Assembly: GCA_013694495.1 (NCBI GenBank)
Contig: JACDCH010000624.1
Span: forward strand, 1-27,020
DNA: 27,020 nucleotides
Source: Acidimicrobiia bacterium
GTDB taxonomy: Bacteria > Actinomycetota > Acidimicrobiia > Acidimicrobiales > JACDCH01
Reading direction: 5' to 3'
The notes beneath the pieces are model-generated. The model was not told where the DNA came from, did no database searches, and saw nothing but the letters and a program-made list of their open reading frames with translations. The position numbers and the translations under genes were made by a program. Below are positions 14,610 through 22,004 of this stretch, in pieces; the stretch's first letter is position 1; every line of letters begins with the position of its first letter.

Positions 14610-15208
14610 GACGACGGCCGACCGGCGTAGCCGGGAGCAGCGTGGGCCGGGTTGCCGTACACGATCGAGCCGGGGCTGACGTCGTCGAGCACGACGGCCC
14701 CTTCGCCGACGAACGCGCCGGCGCCGACCGTGACGCCGGGCCCCACGACGCAGCCCCACCCCAGGTAGGCGCCGGCCTCGACGAGCACCGGCGCCGCCGT
14801 CGGCGGCTCGACCCCGGGCGGGGCGGTGAGACCCGCCCACGAGTCGGTGATGGTGACGTAGTCCGACGTCGACACCCCCGGGCCGAGGGTGACCTGCCGG
14901 CGGCAGATGATCTCGACGCCCTTGGCCAGGCGGCAGCGGTCGCCGAGCACCAACCGGGCACCGTTCGCCGCGTCGACGAGGAGCCCGCTGTCCTCGAGCA
15001 CGATGACGCTGTCGCCCACCTCGATCGCGCCGGCGCCCTCGATCCGCACCGGCGGCACGACCCAGGCGCCGTCACCGAAGCGGGCAAAGGCGCGGGGCGG
15101 TGGCGCGAGGCGGTCGGACGCGACGCGCAGCGCGGTGCGTTTCGGCGACCGCCAGGTCCGCACGAGCTCACGGCACGACTGCAGGCGCCCGTCGAGGCGC
15201 AGCCTCAC
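14606..15208 (-). CDS. Left-handed beta-helix acyltransferase (hexapeptide family), copy 1
   Basis: The gene encodes 200 residues from the GTG at 15208, which overlaps the methyltransferase stop as GTGA. Hexapeptide turns include IEVGDSVIVLEDS, LVLGDRCRLAKGVEI, VTLGPGVSTSDYVTITD, LVEAGAYLGWGCVVGPGVTVGAGAFVGEGAVVLDDV and the close IVYGNPAHAAPGY. It aligns with the downstream copy across its length (VVPPVRI against LVPPARV, VIVLEDSGLLV against VTILENSFLSV). In the loop where copy 2 has DTYHGYQDP this copy has TDSWAGLTAPP, with no His. So it may lack the usual catalytic base, use another residue, or have a different role. It probably acts on the same glycan precursor as its neighbours. Confidence 0.85.
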   Translation of the reverse strand: MRLRLDGRLQSCRELVRTWRSPKRTALRVASDRLAPPPRAFARFGDGAWVVPPVRIEGAGAIEVGDSVIVLEDSGLLVDAANGARLVLGDRCRLAKGVEIICRRQVTLGPGVSTSDYVTITDSWAGLTAPPGVEPPTAAPVLVEAGAYLGWGCVVGPGVTVGAGAFVGEGAVVLDDVSPGSIVYGNPAHAAPGYAGRPSS

Positions 15209-16134
15209 GCCCGAACTCGTGCGATCGCCTGCACCACCGCCCCGAGACCGGCCCGGCCCGACGCCGCCTCGAGCGTCCGCAGCACCTTCCAACCGGTTGC
15301 GGTCGGGGCCAGGACCTCCTGACCCTCTCGTTGCCCCCGCCGGGCCAGACGTTTGAAGATCGGCAGTGCTCGCTGCATCCCGAGATCGGCGAGCGCTTCG
15401 CCCATCGTCTGTTCTTCCCAGAGGAACCCCGTGGTCGAGACGTGGACCAGCTCGGCGCCGCCGCGCTCGATCGTCCGCCGGAGCGTCTTGGGCGTGTAGT
15501 GCGCGAGGTGCTCGAGCGGCCGCCACGAGTTCCAACGATCGCCGTCCGCACGTCGAGCGAGGCTGTTCCAGTTCGGTACCTCGAAGAGCACGTGTCCGCC
15601 CGGACGGGCCCACCGTGAGAGCAGCGCCACGAACTCCGCGGCGTTCGGCATGTGCTCCACCACGTGGAACGCCGAAACGAGGTCGAAGCTCCGCTCCGGC
15701 AGACCGGATTCCTCCAGGCGGACGCAACGGACGTCGAGCCCGCGCTCGGTCGCCAACGCGACGGACTCGGCCACGAGCTCGACGCCGGTGACGGTCCAGC
15801 CCCGTCCGGCCGCGACGGCGAGCAGGTCTCCCGTGCCGCAGCCGATGTCGAGGATCGAACCCGGCCTCCCGAGCACCTTCTCGATCTTCGCCATCCGCGC
15901 GTGGGCGGCGAACTCCAGGTACCGCCTGAACAACGGGTCGAGCACGTCCGGGGGTCCGAACTCGCACCCCCCGGTCATGTAGCCGTCGACATACACCAGA
16001 TCGGGGTCGAGGTACTCGGCTGCGTACACGAGCCCGCAGTCGGTGCAGCGCCGGAGCGGGTGGCTCGTCGTCCCGCACGATTTCGATCCAGCTCCTCCAC
16101 AGCTCGGGCAGGCGTCAAGCGAGAGGGTCTTCAT
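15205..16134 (-). CDS. SAM-dependent methyltransferase with N-terminal zinc ribbon
   Basis: The 309-residue protein has two parts. Residues 9-33 form a putative zinc ribbon (Cys9, Cys12, Cys30, Cys33; CPSCG and CTDCG). The methyltransferase domain has motif I ILDIGCGTGDLL (94-105), VTGVELVAES, then FDLVSAFHVVEHMPNAAEF and RPGGHVLFEVPNWNS of the Methyltransf_23 type. Cys-ribbon methyltransferases of this kind are common in cell-surface glycan and secondary-metabolite loci, where several methylate sugars (C- or O-). The ATG at 16134 is preceded at 7 nt by TACTGT, suggesting a leaderless transcript. It is followed with GTGA overlap by two acyltransferases, so methylation and acylation are likely made together. 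Confidence 0.88.
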   Translation of the reverse strand: MKTLSLDACPSCGGAGSKSCGTTSHPLRRCTDCGLVYAAEYLDPDLVYVDGYMTGGCEFGPPDVLDPLFRRYLEFAAHARMAKIEKVLGRPGSILDIGCGTGDLLAVAAGRGWTVTGVELVAESVALATERGLDVRCVRLEESGLPERSFDLVSAFHVVEHMPNAAEFVALLSRWARPGGHVLFEVPNWNSLARRADGDRWNSWRPLEHLAHYTPKTLRRTIERGGAELVHVSTTGFLWEEQTMGEALADLGMQRALPIFKRLARRGQREGQEVLAPTATGWKVLRTLEAASGRAGLGAVVQAIARVRA

Positions 16135-16141
16135 GCGGACG

Positions 16142-16147
16142 ACAGTA
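16142..16147 (-). promoter_or_regulatory. Candidate -10 box (TACTGT) for a leaderless methyltransferase-acyltransferase operon
   Basis: TACTGT on the minus strand (16147 to 16142) ends 7 nt before the ATG at 16134, within the 18-base gap after the fusion gene. The spacer CGTCCGC has no ribosome binding site. The -35 region would lie inside the end of the upstream gene and shows no clear TTGACA-like match. Confidence 0.5.
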
Positions 16148-16152
16148 CGCGG

Positions 16153-18762
16153 TCACGACGCAAGACCAGTACGGGTCCGCGCGGCTCGGGACTCGACCCT
16201 GCGGCGCAGCGCGTCGAACGCCCCCGTGACCGTCACTGCCCCGGCCAGCAGCAGGAACACGTCGATCGGCGCCCGGAGGCGGGCGTCGCCGAGGAAGAGC
16301 GCGGTCCCGGCCCACAGCAAGGCCGGGGCCAACCACAACGCCACGGGGGCCCGCCGGGTCATCGGGAGGGCGAGGCTCGCGAGGGCGAGCAGCGACAGCA
16401 GCCAGAACGACACCATCGCCACAGCGGCTGTCTGCCTGCCGTAGCCGCTCTGGGAGGCGACGGTGGCACTGAGGTCGAGACCCGGCAGCTCGAGCATCCG
16501 CACCGAGTTCCAGAACTCGGCCTGGATGGGGGCGGTCGGGTGGTCGGCGAGGAACTCGAACCCCTCGCGCCGCAGCTCGGCGCCGAGGCCGACCTCGTCC
16601 AACGACTCGTCGGCGAACAGCGGCGCCAGCTCGGGCACGCCGTTCGGGGGGCGGAACTGGTAGCGGTTCGGGAAGGCGGCCGTCGCCGCTTGGTCGTTGT
16701 AGACGCCGGCCACGTTGAAGCCGTCGATCGTGCTGATCGGCACGAGGCTGTCCATCACGACGAGGTTCCGGATCTCCCACGGCAGCACCGTCACGACCAG
16801 GGCGGCGAGGAGCAACGCCCCACGACGGATCGCCCGTCGCCGGTCGGAGCCGGACTGCCGCCAGGCGACGACGAGGAGGAGCAAGGGCAGCACCAGCACG
16901 GCGCTGTTGGGGCGGGCCAGCATCCCGAGCCCGGCACACAGACCGGCGAGCGCGCTCCACCGGCCGGCCGACGGACCCCCGTCGCGGGCGCACAGCGTCG
17001 CCAGCACCGACCCGAGCATGAGCGGGATGAGGATCGACTCGGACATCACCGAAACCGTGGCCAGCGTCAGCGGCGGGTACACCGCAGCCATCGCCGCCGC
17101 GACCAGCGCCACCCGGCGATCGAAGAGCCGGCGGGCCACCAGCCACACGAGCACGACGGTGGCGGCACCGAGCAACGCCTGCAGCAGGCGGGCAGCCAGG
17201 ATCGAGTCGCCGGTCAACCAGTAGACGGCCCCCAGGAACATCGGGTACAGCGGCGGCCTGAACGCGGTCGGGCCGCCGGACGGCGACAGCAAGGCGGGGC
17301 CGAACACCTCGCCATCGGCGACCAGGCGCCCGAGGCGGTCGTAGTCGGTCGGGTCGTTGCCGAGCACGAGGAAGCGCGTCGCCATGACGGTGCGGGCTCG
17401 CACGAGGAAGCCGATCGCGACGATCGGGATCAGCAGGCGGTGGTCCGTCGTCCACTCCCCGCGCCAGATCCGCCGGAACCCGCCCGCCTCGTCGACACCG
17501 GTCCGGACGCGACGGCGCCCCCCGCCCGACGAGGTGCCGGCCCACCCGCGCCGGAGACGAAGGGCCGGGCGCTCGATCACCGCGTAGCTGATCGCCGCGA
17601 CCGCCAGCGAGGCCACCAGGGAAGGGACGAGGAGGCGCGGGAACGACCCGCTGATCACGCTGCGCCCGTTGAGGGCCTCGATGATCGGGACGTGCCAGAT
17701 GTAGAGGCTGTAGCTGGCGACGCCGACGAGGGCGAGCGGCCGCAGGTCGAGCAGCCGGACGAGCGGCCCGTCCCGGAGCCGCAGCACGACGGCGCCGACG
17801 GTCAGGAACGACGCGACGGCCGTGAGCGGCACCGCGAGGTCGAAGTCCCACGTGATGAGCGCCCACACGCCGGCGGCGACGACGAGCCACCCGTCGGCGG
17901 CGGCCAGCCGCCCTCGGAGCCACCGGGGTGGCCGCTCCGACCACGCGGTCTCGAGGAGGGCGAGCACCATCCCGGGGACGAACCCGAAGAACGTGGCCGG
18001 CAGCGAGTACTGCCAGATCACCGTCGGGTCGGGATCCAGGCGACGGAACACGACGCTCGGCACTGCGAGGGCGAGGAGGATCCCGATGGCGACGTTGCGG
18101 CGCTGCCGGGACACGGCGGCGATGCCCCACGCCAGGAGCGGCAGCAACAGGTAGAAGTGCAGCTCGACGACCACCGACCAGATCGGCGGGTTGACGGTCT
18201 GGGCCGTCGCCGTCGAGAACCCCTCGGCGAAGAGCGTGAAGCGCCACCACTGCGAGAGCGACCCGCCGTCCTCGGTGAAGACCAGCAGCACCGCGACGGC
18301 CACCCAGTAGAGAGGCAAGATCCGGACCGCCCGGTTGCGGGCGTAGTTGCGCAAGTCGATGGGCCGCCCGCCGCCGAAGTCGCGCCGGGCGAACGGTCGG
18401 TAGATCAAGTAGCCGGACAACGCGAAGAAGAGCTGCACCCCCAACCCGCCGCCGGTGACCGCCCGATGGAGCCACGTGTCGGAGCGGTCGGCGCCGAAGC
18501 CGCCTGCGTAGAGCCAGGCGTGGGACACGAGCACGCCGAGCGCCGCCACCGCCCGCAGCGACTCCACCCGTGCCGATCTGCGTTCGCCGGCCTGGACGAC
18601 CTCCGCGCCGGTCGAGACGTCGTCGCCCGCCGACGGCGCTTCGACGCCGCCGGTGTCGATCGACGGCGGTCGCCGGTCCACGGGCGCGGGGTCCACGGGG
18701 GCGGGTTCGGCGCGCAGGGGCGCCTCCCGCCGCCGCTCCCTGGACGCGGGCGGCTCAGCCAT
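16153..18762 (-). CDS. AT3-family acyltransferase fused to a GT-C (PMT/ArnT-like) glycosyltransferase
   Basis: One uninterrupted frame encodes 869 residues. The first about 65 are Pro/Arg-rich and probably cytoplasmic. Residues 66-402 are an AT3 (OafA-type) acyltransferase: RVESLRAVAALGVLVSHAWL (65-84, His81), LFFALSGYLIYRPF (111-124), RAVRILPLYW (144-153), WSVVVELHFYLLLPLL (195-210, Glu200) and SYSLYIWHVPI (350-360). After a hydrophilic Gly/Arg-rich linker (403-440) comes a second membrane domain of GT39/ArnT type: GNDPTDYDRLGRL (468-480) with the acidic pair of the first external loop, FRPPLYPMFLGAVYWLTG (501-518), then MSESILIPL and further helices to the C-terminus. The ATG at 18762 overlaps the GT4 stop by 8 bases (ATGGCTGA). 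The longer frame upstream is a shadow. Acyl transfer and sugar transfer outside the membrane are inferred. Confidence 0.88.
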   Translation of the reverse strand: MAEPPASRERRREAPLRAEPAPVDPAPVDRRPPSIDTGGVEAPSAGDDVSTGAEVVQAGERRSARVESLRAVAALGVLVSHAWLYAGGFGADRSDTWLHRAVTGGGLGVQLFFALSGYLIYRPFARRDFGGGRPIDLRNYARNRAVRILPLYWVAVAVLLVFTEDGGSLSQWWRFTLFAEGFSTATAQTVNPPIWSVVVELHFYLLLPLLAWGIAAVSRQRRNVAIGILLALAVPSVVFRRLDPDPTVIWQYSLPATFFGFVPGMVLALLETAWSERPPRWLRGRLAAADGWLVVAAGVWALITWDFDLAVPLTAVASFLTVGAVVLRLRDGPLVRLLDLRPLALVGVASYSLYIWHVPIIEALNGRSVISGSFPRLLVPSLVASLAVAAISYAVIERPALRLRRGWAGTSSGGGRRRVRTGVDEAGGFRRIWRGEWTTDHRLLIPIVAIGFLVRARTVMATRFLVLGNDPTDYDRLGRLVADGEVFGPALLSPSGGPTAFRPPLYPMFLGAVYWLTGDSILAARLLQALLGAATVVLVWLVARRLFDRRVALVAAAMAAVYPPLTLATVSVMSESILIPLMLGSVLATLCARDGGPSAGRWSALAGLCAGLGMLARPNSAVLVLPLLLLVVAWRQSGSDRRRAIRRGALLLAALVVTVLPWEIRNLVVMDSLVPISTIDGFNVAGVYNDQAATAAFPNRYQFRPPNGVPELAPLFADESLDEVGLGAELRREGFEFLADHPTAPIQAEFWNSVRMLELPGLDLSATVASQSGYGRQTAAVAMVSFWLLSLLALASLALPMTRRAPVALWLAPALLWAGTALFLGDARLRAPIDVFLLLAGAVTVTGAFDALRRRVESRAARTRTGLAS

Positions 18763-19822
18763 CGGCCCGCCCTGTGGCCCGTTCGAGCACGTCGTGCCAC
18801 CCGGCCGCGGTTCGAGCCCAGGTGAACCCCTCGGCGTGGTGGCGAACCGCTCGACCGAGCTCGGCGCGTTCGTCCTCGTCGAGCGCCAGCACCGAAGCGA
18901 GCCCGCCCTCCACGTCGTCGACGGTCGGGGCCACGACCGTCCCGACATCGCCGACCACCTCCGGCAACGAACCCCGATCGGAGACGATGACGGGCGTGCC
19001 GCACGCCATGGCCTCGAGCGGCGTCATCCCGAAGCCCTCCATCAGGCTGGGGAGGCAGAGGACGTCGGCACCCGCCATGATCCCTGCCAGCTCCTCGTCG
19101 GACGGCGCCACCACTCGCACCAGGCGGCCCGCGGCGCCGGGCAGCGGAGCGGTCAGCGCCTCGACGATCGCTTGACCGTCGGCGCGGTCGGCCGGAGGGC
19201 CACCGACGACGACGAGCCCGTGCGGGTAGCCCCGCTCGATCAGTCGGACCATGGCCTCTCGCAGGACGCCCAGGTTCTTCCGCGGGTGGAGCTGGGAGAC
19301 GAACAGCACGTACGGCCGACCGTCCGACCACCCGGCCCGCTGCAGGACGCTCTCGGCGCGGTCGGCCCCAGGGTTGAACGTGGCGAGGTCGACGCCGTGG
19401 GGGACGACGTGGATGGCGTCCGGGTCGACCGCGTAGCGCTCGACGAGCTGCGTCTTGGTGGAGGCGGACGGCACGATCGTCGCGGTCGCGTCGCGCACGC
19501 CCTCGCCGGTCATCCTGTCGATCGCGTCGAGGAACTCCGGGTCCAGGAGGGCGCTGAGCTCCGGCGTACCCCACCCCGCGTCGTGGGCAAGGACAACCCG
19601 AGGAGCGTCGACCGCCAGCGAACCCTGGTGGCCGTCGGAGAGCCACACGTCCGGCGCGGCCTGGCGCCGGAGCCGGCGGCGTCCGTCGCTGCCTCCCGGC
19701 AGGATCGAACAACGCGCCGCCAGCTGCTGCAGCACCTGTCGCCACACGTTGCCGTGCCCGCTCCGGCCACCGATCCGGGTCAGGTCCGCCGGCACCCCGA
19801 CGCGGAGCTCGCGCCCGCCCAA
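18755..19822 (-). CDS. GT4 family glycosyltransferase
   Basis: This 355-residue GT-B glycosyltransferase has VGVPADLTRIGGRSGHGNVW (8-27) at the donor-side loop, VPHGVDLATFNP (140-151), FVSQLHPRKNL (174-184) and the EX7E motif in SLMEGFGMTPLEAMACGTP (Glu262, Glu270). Length is normal. I take the TTG at 19822, three bases after the Wzt-type stop, as start because the first strand (LRVGV) begins at once. The next in-frame GTG is inside that strand. It is the third gene of the exporter operon and overlaps the AT3-GT-C fusion gene by 8 bases, so the exporter, this transferase and the fusion protein are co-produced. Confidence 0.88.
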   Translation of the reverse strand: MGGRELRVGVPADLTRIGGRSGHGNVWRQVLQQLAARCSILPGGSDGRRRLRRQAAPDVWLSDGHQGSLAVDAPRVVLAHDAGWGTPELSALLDPEFLDAIDRMTGEGVRDATATIVPSASTKTQLVERYAVDPDAIHVVPHGVDLATFNPGADRAESVLQRAGWSDGRPYVLFVSQLHPRKNLGVLREAMVRLIERGYPHGLVVVGGPPADRADGQAIVEALTAPLPGAAGRLVRVVAPSDEELAGIMAGADVLCLPSLMEGFGMTPLEAMACGTPVIVSDRGSLPEVVGDVGTVVAPTVDDVEGGLASVLALDEDERAELGRAVRHHAEGFTWARTAAGWHDVLERATGRADG

Positions 19823-19825
19823 GCG

Positions 19826-21052
19826 CTACGCCTCGTCCGGCGCGCGAGCATCCAGCAGCAGGCTGGCGTGGTCGGTCATCTCGGTGCCGTCGAGCTCGAT
19901 CGACGCACCGAGGTCGGCGACGCCGGCGGTGCCCAACGGCGGCGCGAGGTACAGCAGGGTGCCCTCGCTCTCCCGCAGCAGGAAGTCGCGGCCGTGCAGG
20001 TCGGCGATCGAGACCAGCAGGCGGTAGGTGCCGCCGCCGAGCCGGGGCTCGAACTTGATCGACGCGTCGATCTCGTCGCCCGGCCCGAACCGGCGGTGCG
20101 ACCGGCCGATCTCCGTCTTCATCTCGTAGGCGAGCGTGCCGTCCTGGGCCACGACGTAGAAGAGGAGCTGGGGGCTGTCGACCGGCCGCTCGAAGCGGAG
20201 CCGGAGGCGGTAGTCGAGGGGTGTGCGCTGCTCGCCGTGGTGGACCTGCTGCCCCGACGGGTCGAGCAGGGCCCGCTCCAGCACGGTGACACCACCGCCC
20301 GACCCCGCCTCGTGGCCCTCGATGCTCAGGAGCTCGTGGTGGCGGGCGATCACCGCCTCGGCCTCGGAATCCAGCTCCAACGCGCCGTGCCGGAAGAGCA
20401 GCACGCGAGGGCAGAGGAGTCGGATGGCGTGCATCGAGTGGCTGACGATGAGCACCGTCGCGCCCTCGGACTTGAGGGCCCGCATCCGTTCGAAGCACTT
20501 GAGCTGGAAGGCGATGTCGCCCACGGCGAGCACCTCGTCGACCAGGAGGACGCTCGGACGCACGTGCACCGCCACGGCGAAGCCGAGGCGCATGAACATG
20601 CCCGACGAGTAGAACTTCACCGGGGTGTCGATGAAGCCCTCGAGCTCGGCGAAGTCGAGGATCGCGTCGAAGCGGGCGTCGACCTCAGCGCGGGTCAGGC
20701 CGAGCAGCATGCCGTTGACGTAGACGTTCTCCCGACCCGACATCTCCTGGTGGAAGCCCACCCCGACGCCGATGAGGGGAGCGACGCGTCCCTGGATGCG
20801 GATCTGGCCCGTGGACGGCTGGCTGACGCCGGCCAGCATCCGCAGGAGCGTCGTCTTCCCCGCGCCGTTGCGGCCGAGGATGCCGACGGTCTCGCCGGGG
20901 TCGATGCGCAGGTCGACGTCTCGCACCGCCCACAGCTCCCTGCGGTCGACGCGGCGGAACGGCATCAGCGACTTGAGCAGCATCGCCCGCTCGTTGACCT
21001 GCCAGTAGCGCTTGCCGACGCCGCTGAGCTGGATGGCCGGTTCGCTCGTCAC
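19826..21052 (-). CDS. wzt: ABC transporter ATP-binding protein with C-terminal glycan-binding-type domain (Wzt type)
   Basis: The gene encodes 408 residues from the GTG at 21052, which overlaps the permease stop as GTGA; the longer frame upstream is a shadow of the permease. The ATPase domain (about 1-240) has Walker A GRNGAGKT (60-67), signature YSSGM (148-152), Walker B VLLVDEVLAVGD (168-179) and the switch His205 in VSHS. Residues from about 250 form an extra domain of beta character (LDYRLRLRFERPV, LFYVVAQDG, GTYRLLVSIADLHG), the place of the Wzt C-terminal domain that in known O-antigen exporters binds the glycan end. The length fits Wzt with that domain, longer than the TagH/RfbE short type. 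It energises export of finished polysaccharide. Confidence 0.92.
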   Translation of the reverse strand: MTSEPAIQLSGVGKRYWQVNERAMLLKSLMPFRRVDRRELWAVRDVDLRIDPGETVGILGRNGAGKTTLLRMLAGVSQPSTGQIRIQGRVAPLIGVGVGFHQEMSGRENVYVNGMLLGLTRAEVDARFDAILDFAELEGFIDTPVKFYSSGMFMRLGFAVAVHVRPSVLLVDEVLAVGDIAFQLKCFERMRALKSEGATVLIVSHSMHAIRLLCPRVLLFRHGALELDSEAEAVIARHHELLSIEGHEAGSGGGVTVLERALLDPSGQQVHHGEQRTPLDYRLRLRFERPVDSPQLLFYVVAQDGTLAYEMKTEIGRSHRRFGPGDEIDASIKFEPRLGGGTYRLLVSIADLHGRDFLLRESEGTLLYLAPPLGTAGVADLGASIELDGTEMTDHASLLLDARAPDEA

Positions 21053-21906
21053 AGGTAGTCGACGAAGAGGCGGTCGTGGCGCCGCTGGCCCTCCACCCCG
21101 GCGAGCGCGAGCGCGACCGTGGCGACGATCGACACGACGACGGGGCGGACCCACGCCTCGTCGCCGCCCAACGTGGCCATGTGGATGAGCGTGACGATGC
21201 CGGTCAAGGGGTTGAGGTCGATCCAGGGTGCGAGGCCACCGAGCAGCTCCTTGGGATACAGGATGGGCGTCACGTACAGCCACATCAGCAGGGCGGCCTG
21301 GACGAGGAACTTGACGTCGCGGAAGTAGACGTGGAGCGCGGAGACGACCATGGACAGGGCGATCGTGAAGCCGACGAGCAGGGCGGTCGCCGGTACGAGG
21401 AGCATTATGCGGGGACCGATGGTCACGCCCAGGAACGGCAACGCCACGATCAACACGACCATCGAGACGCACAGGCCCACGAGGTTGGCGACGCCCGGCA
21501 CCAGGACGAGCAGCACGCGCGGGAACCAGACCTTGTCGGTGAGGCCGGCGCCATCGACGATGGACGTGACCCCGGCCGCCATGGTGCCGCTGAAGTACGA
21601 GAACGCGAGGACGCCGCCGAACACGTAGGCACCGAAACCCTCGGCGCCGCCGAACCGGACGATCTTCGAGAACACGACGGCCAGGACGACGCCTTGCAGC
21701 ACCGGGACGGCGACGGCCCACAGCACGCCGAGCGACGCCCGCTTGTACCGCGTCTGGAAATCCTTCTGCGCCAGCATCGCGAAGACCTCGCGGTGCGCCC
21801 AGACGTCGGCAGCCCACACACGGCGGCTGGCCGGTCGCGGCTCCAGCACGAGGAGCCCGGGGTTCGCGGTGCTGCCCTCAGTCATCACGCTCATCCCGGA
21901 CGTCAC
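21049..21906 (-). CDS. wzm: ABC-2 type polysaccharide export permease (Wzm type)
   Basis: This 285-residue membrane protein has an N-terminal interface helix followed by KDFQTRYKRASLGVLW (48-63), the usual entry to helix 1. About six hydrophobic segments follow, with YFRDV (194-198) and YVTPILYP (211-218), both typical of the O-antigen/teichoic acid ABC-2 permeases. It forms the channel with the adjacent ATPase. The annotated start is GTG at 21906, preceded by a GCGAGGG run at about 7 nt; in-frame ATGs at residues 5 and 8 are alternatives, since the first about 10 residues carry no recognisable family sequence. It is the first gene of a four-gene operon and has a promoter-like TATCAT upstream. 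Confidence 0.92.
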   Translation of the reverse strand: MTSGMSVMTEGSTANPGLLVLEPRPASRRVWAADVWAHREVFAMLAQKDFQTRYKRASLGVLWAVAVPVLQGVVLAVVFSKIVRFGGAEGFGAYVFGGVLAFSYFSGTMAAGVTSIVDGAGLTDKVWFPRVLLVLVPGVANLVGLCVSMVVLIVALPFLGVTIGPRIMLLVPATALLVGFTIALSMVVSALHVYFRDVKFLVQAALLMWLYVTPILYPKELLGGLAPWIDLNPLTGIVTLIHMATLGGDEAWVRPVVVSIVATVALALAGVEGQRRHDRLFVDYL

Positions 21907-21916
21907 TCATCCCTCG

Positions 21917-21937
21917 CTGCCCAGCCTCCCGGGGCAG
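21917..21937. promoter_or_regulatory. Inverted repeat CTGCCC-N9-GGGCAG in the exporter operon leader
   Basis: Perfect 6-bp arms at 21917-21922 and 21932-21937 enclose 9 bases. With the TATCAT box at 21940-21945, the first transcribed bases would fall in or beside the right arm, so the dyad could be an operator at the start site or a hairpin at the mRNA 5' end. The loop on the transcript contains GGGAGG. Confidence 0.3.
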
Positions 21938-21939
21938 AC

Positions 21940-21945
21940 ATGATA
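21940..21945 (-). promoter_or_regulatory. Candidate -10 box (TATCAT) of the Wzm/Wzt exporter operon
   Basis: TATCAT on the minus strand lies 33 bases upstream of the GTG at 21906, in the 98-base gap between the RmlC-like gene and the permease gene. The local sequence is AT-rich for the region. TTGCGG stands 14 bases further upstream, a short spacing for a -35 element. The resulting leader would be about 26 bases and contains GGGAGG and GCGAGGG purine runs. Confidence 0.45.
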
Positions 21946-22004
21946 GTTGGCTGCCGGGGCCGCAACTGGACAGAGCCACGCGATCCGGCGGCCTCCGTGC
22001 GCGC

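Noticed and set aside
15652..18825. Long + strand open frame of 1057 codons opposite the fusion and methyltransferase genes
   Set aside because: Its composition is dominated by Arg, Gly, Asp, Glu, His and Pro with no domain motifs, as expected for a shadow frame in GC-rich DNA. The opposite strand encodes clear membrane and methyltransferase domains.
18763..18948. Upstream extension of the fusion gene
   Set aside because: It overlaps the 3' end of the GT4 gene in another frame. The ATG at 18762 overlaps the GT4 stop by 8 bases and precedes the protein-like N-terminus.
21053..21817. Upstream extension of the Wzt-type frame
   Set aside because: The extension is an Arg/Gly-rich shadow of the permease gene. 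The GTG at 21052 gives a standard ATPase N-terminus.
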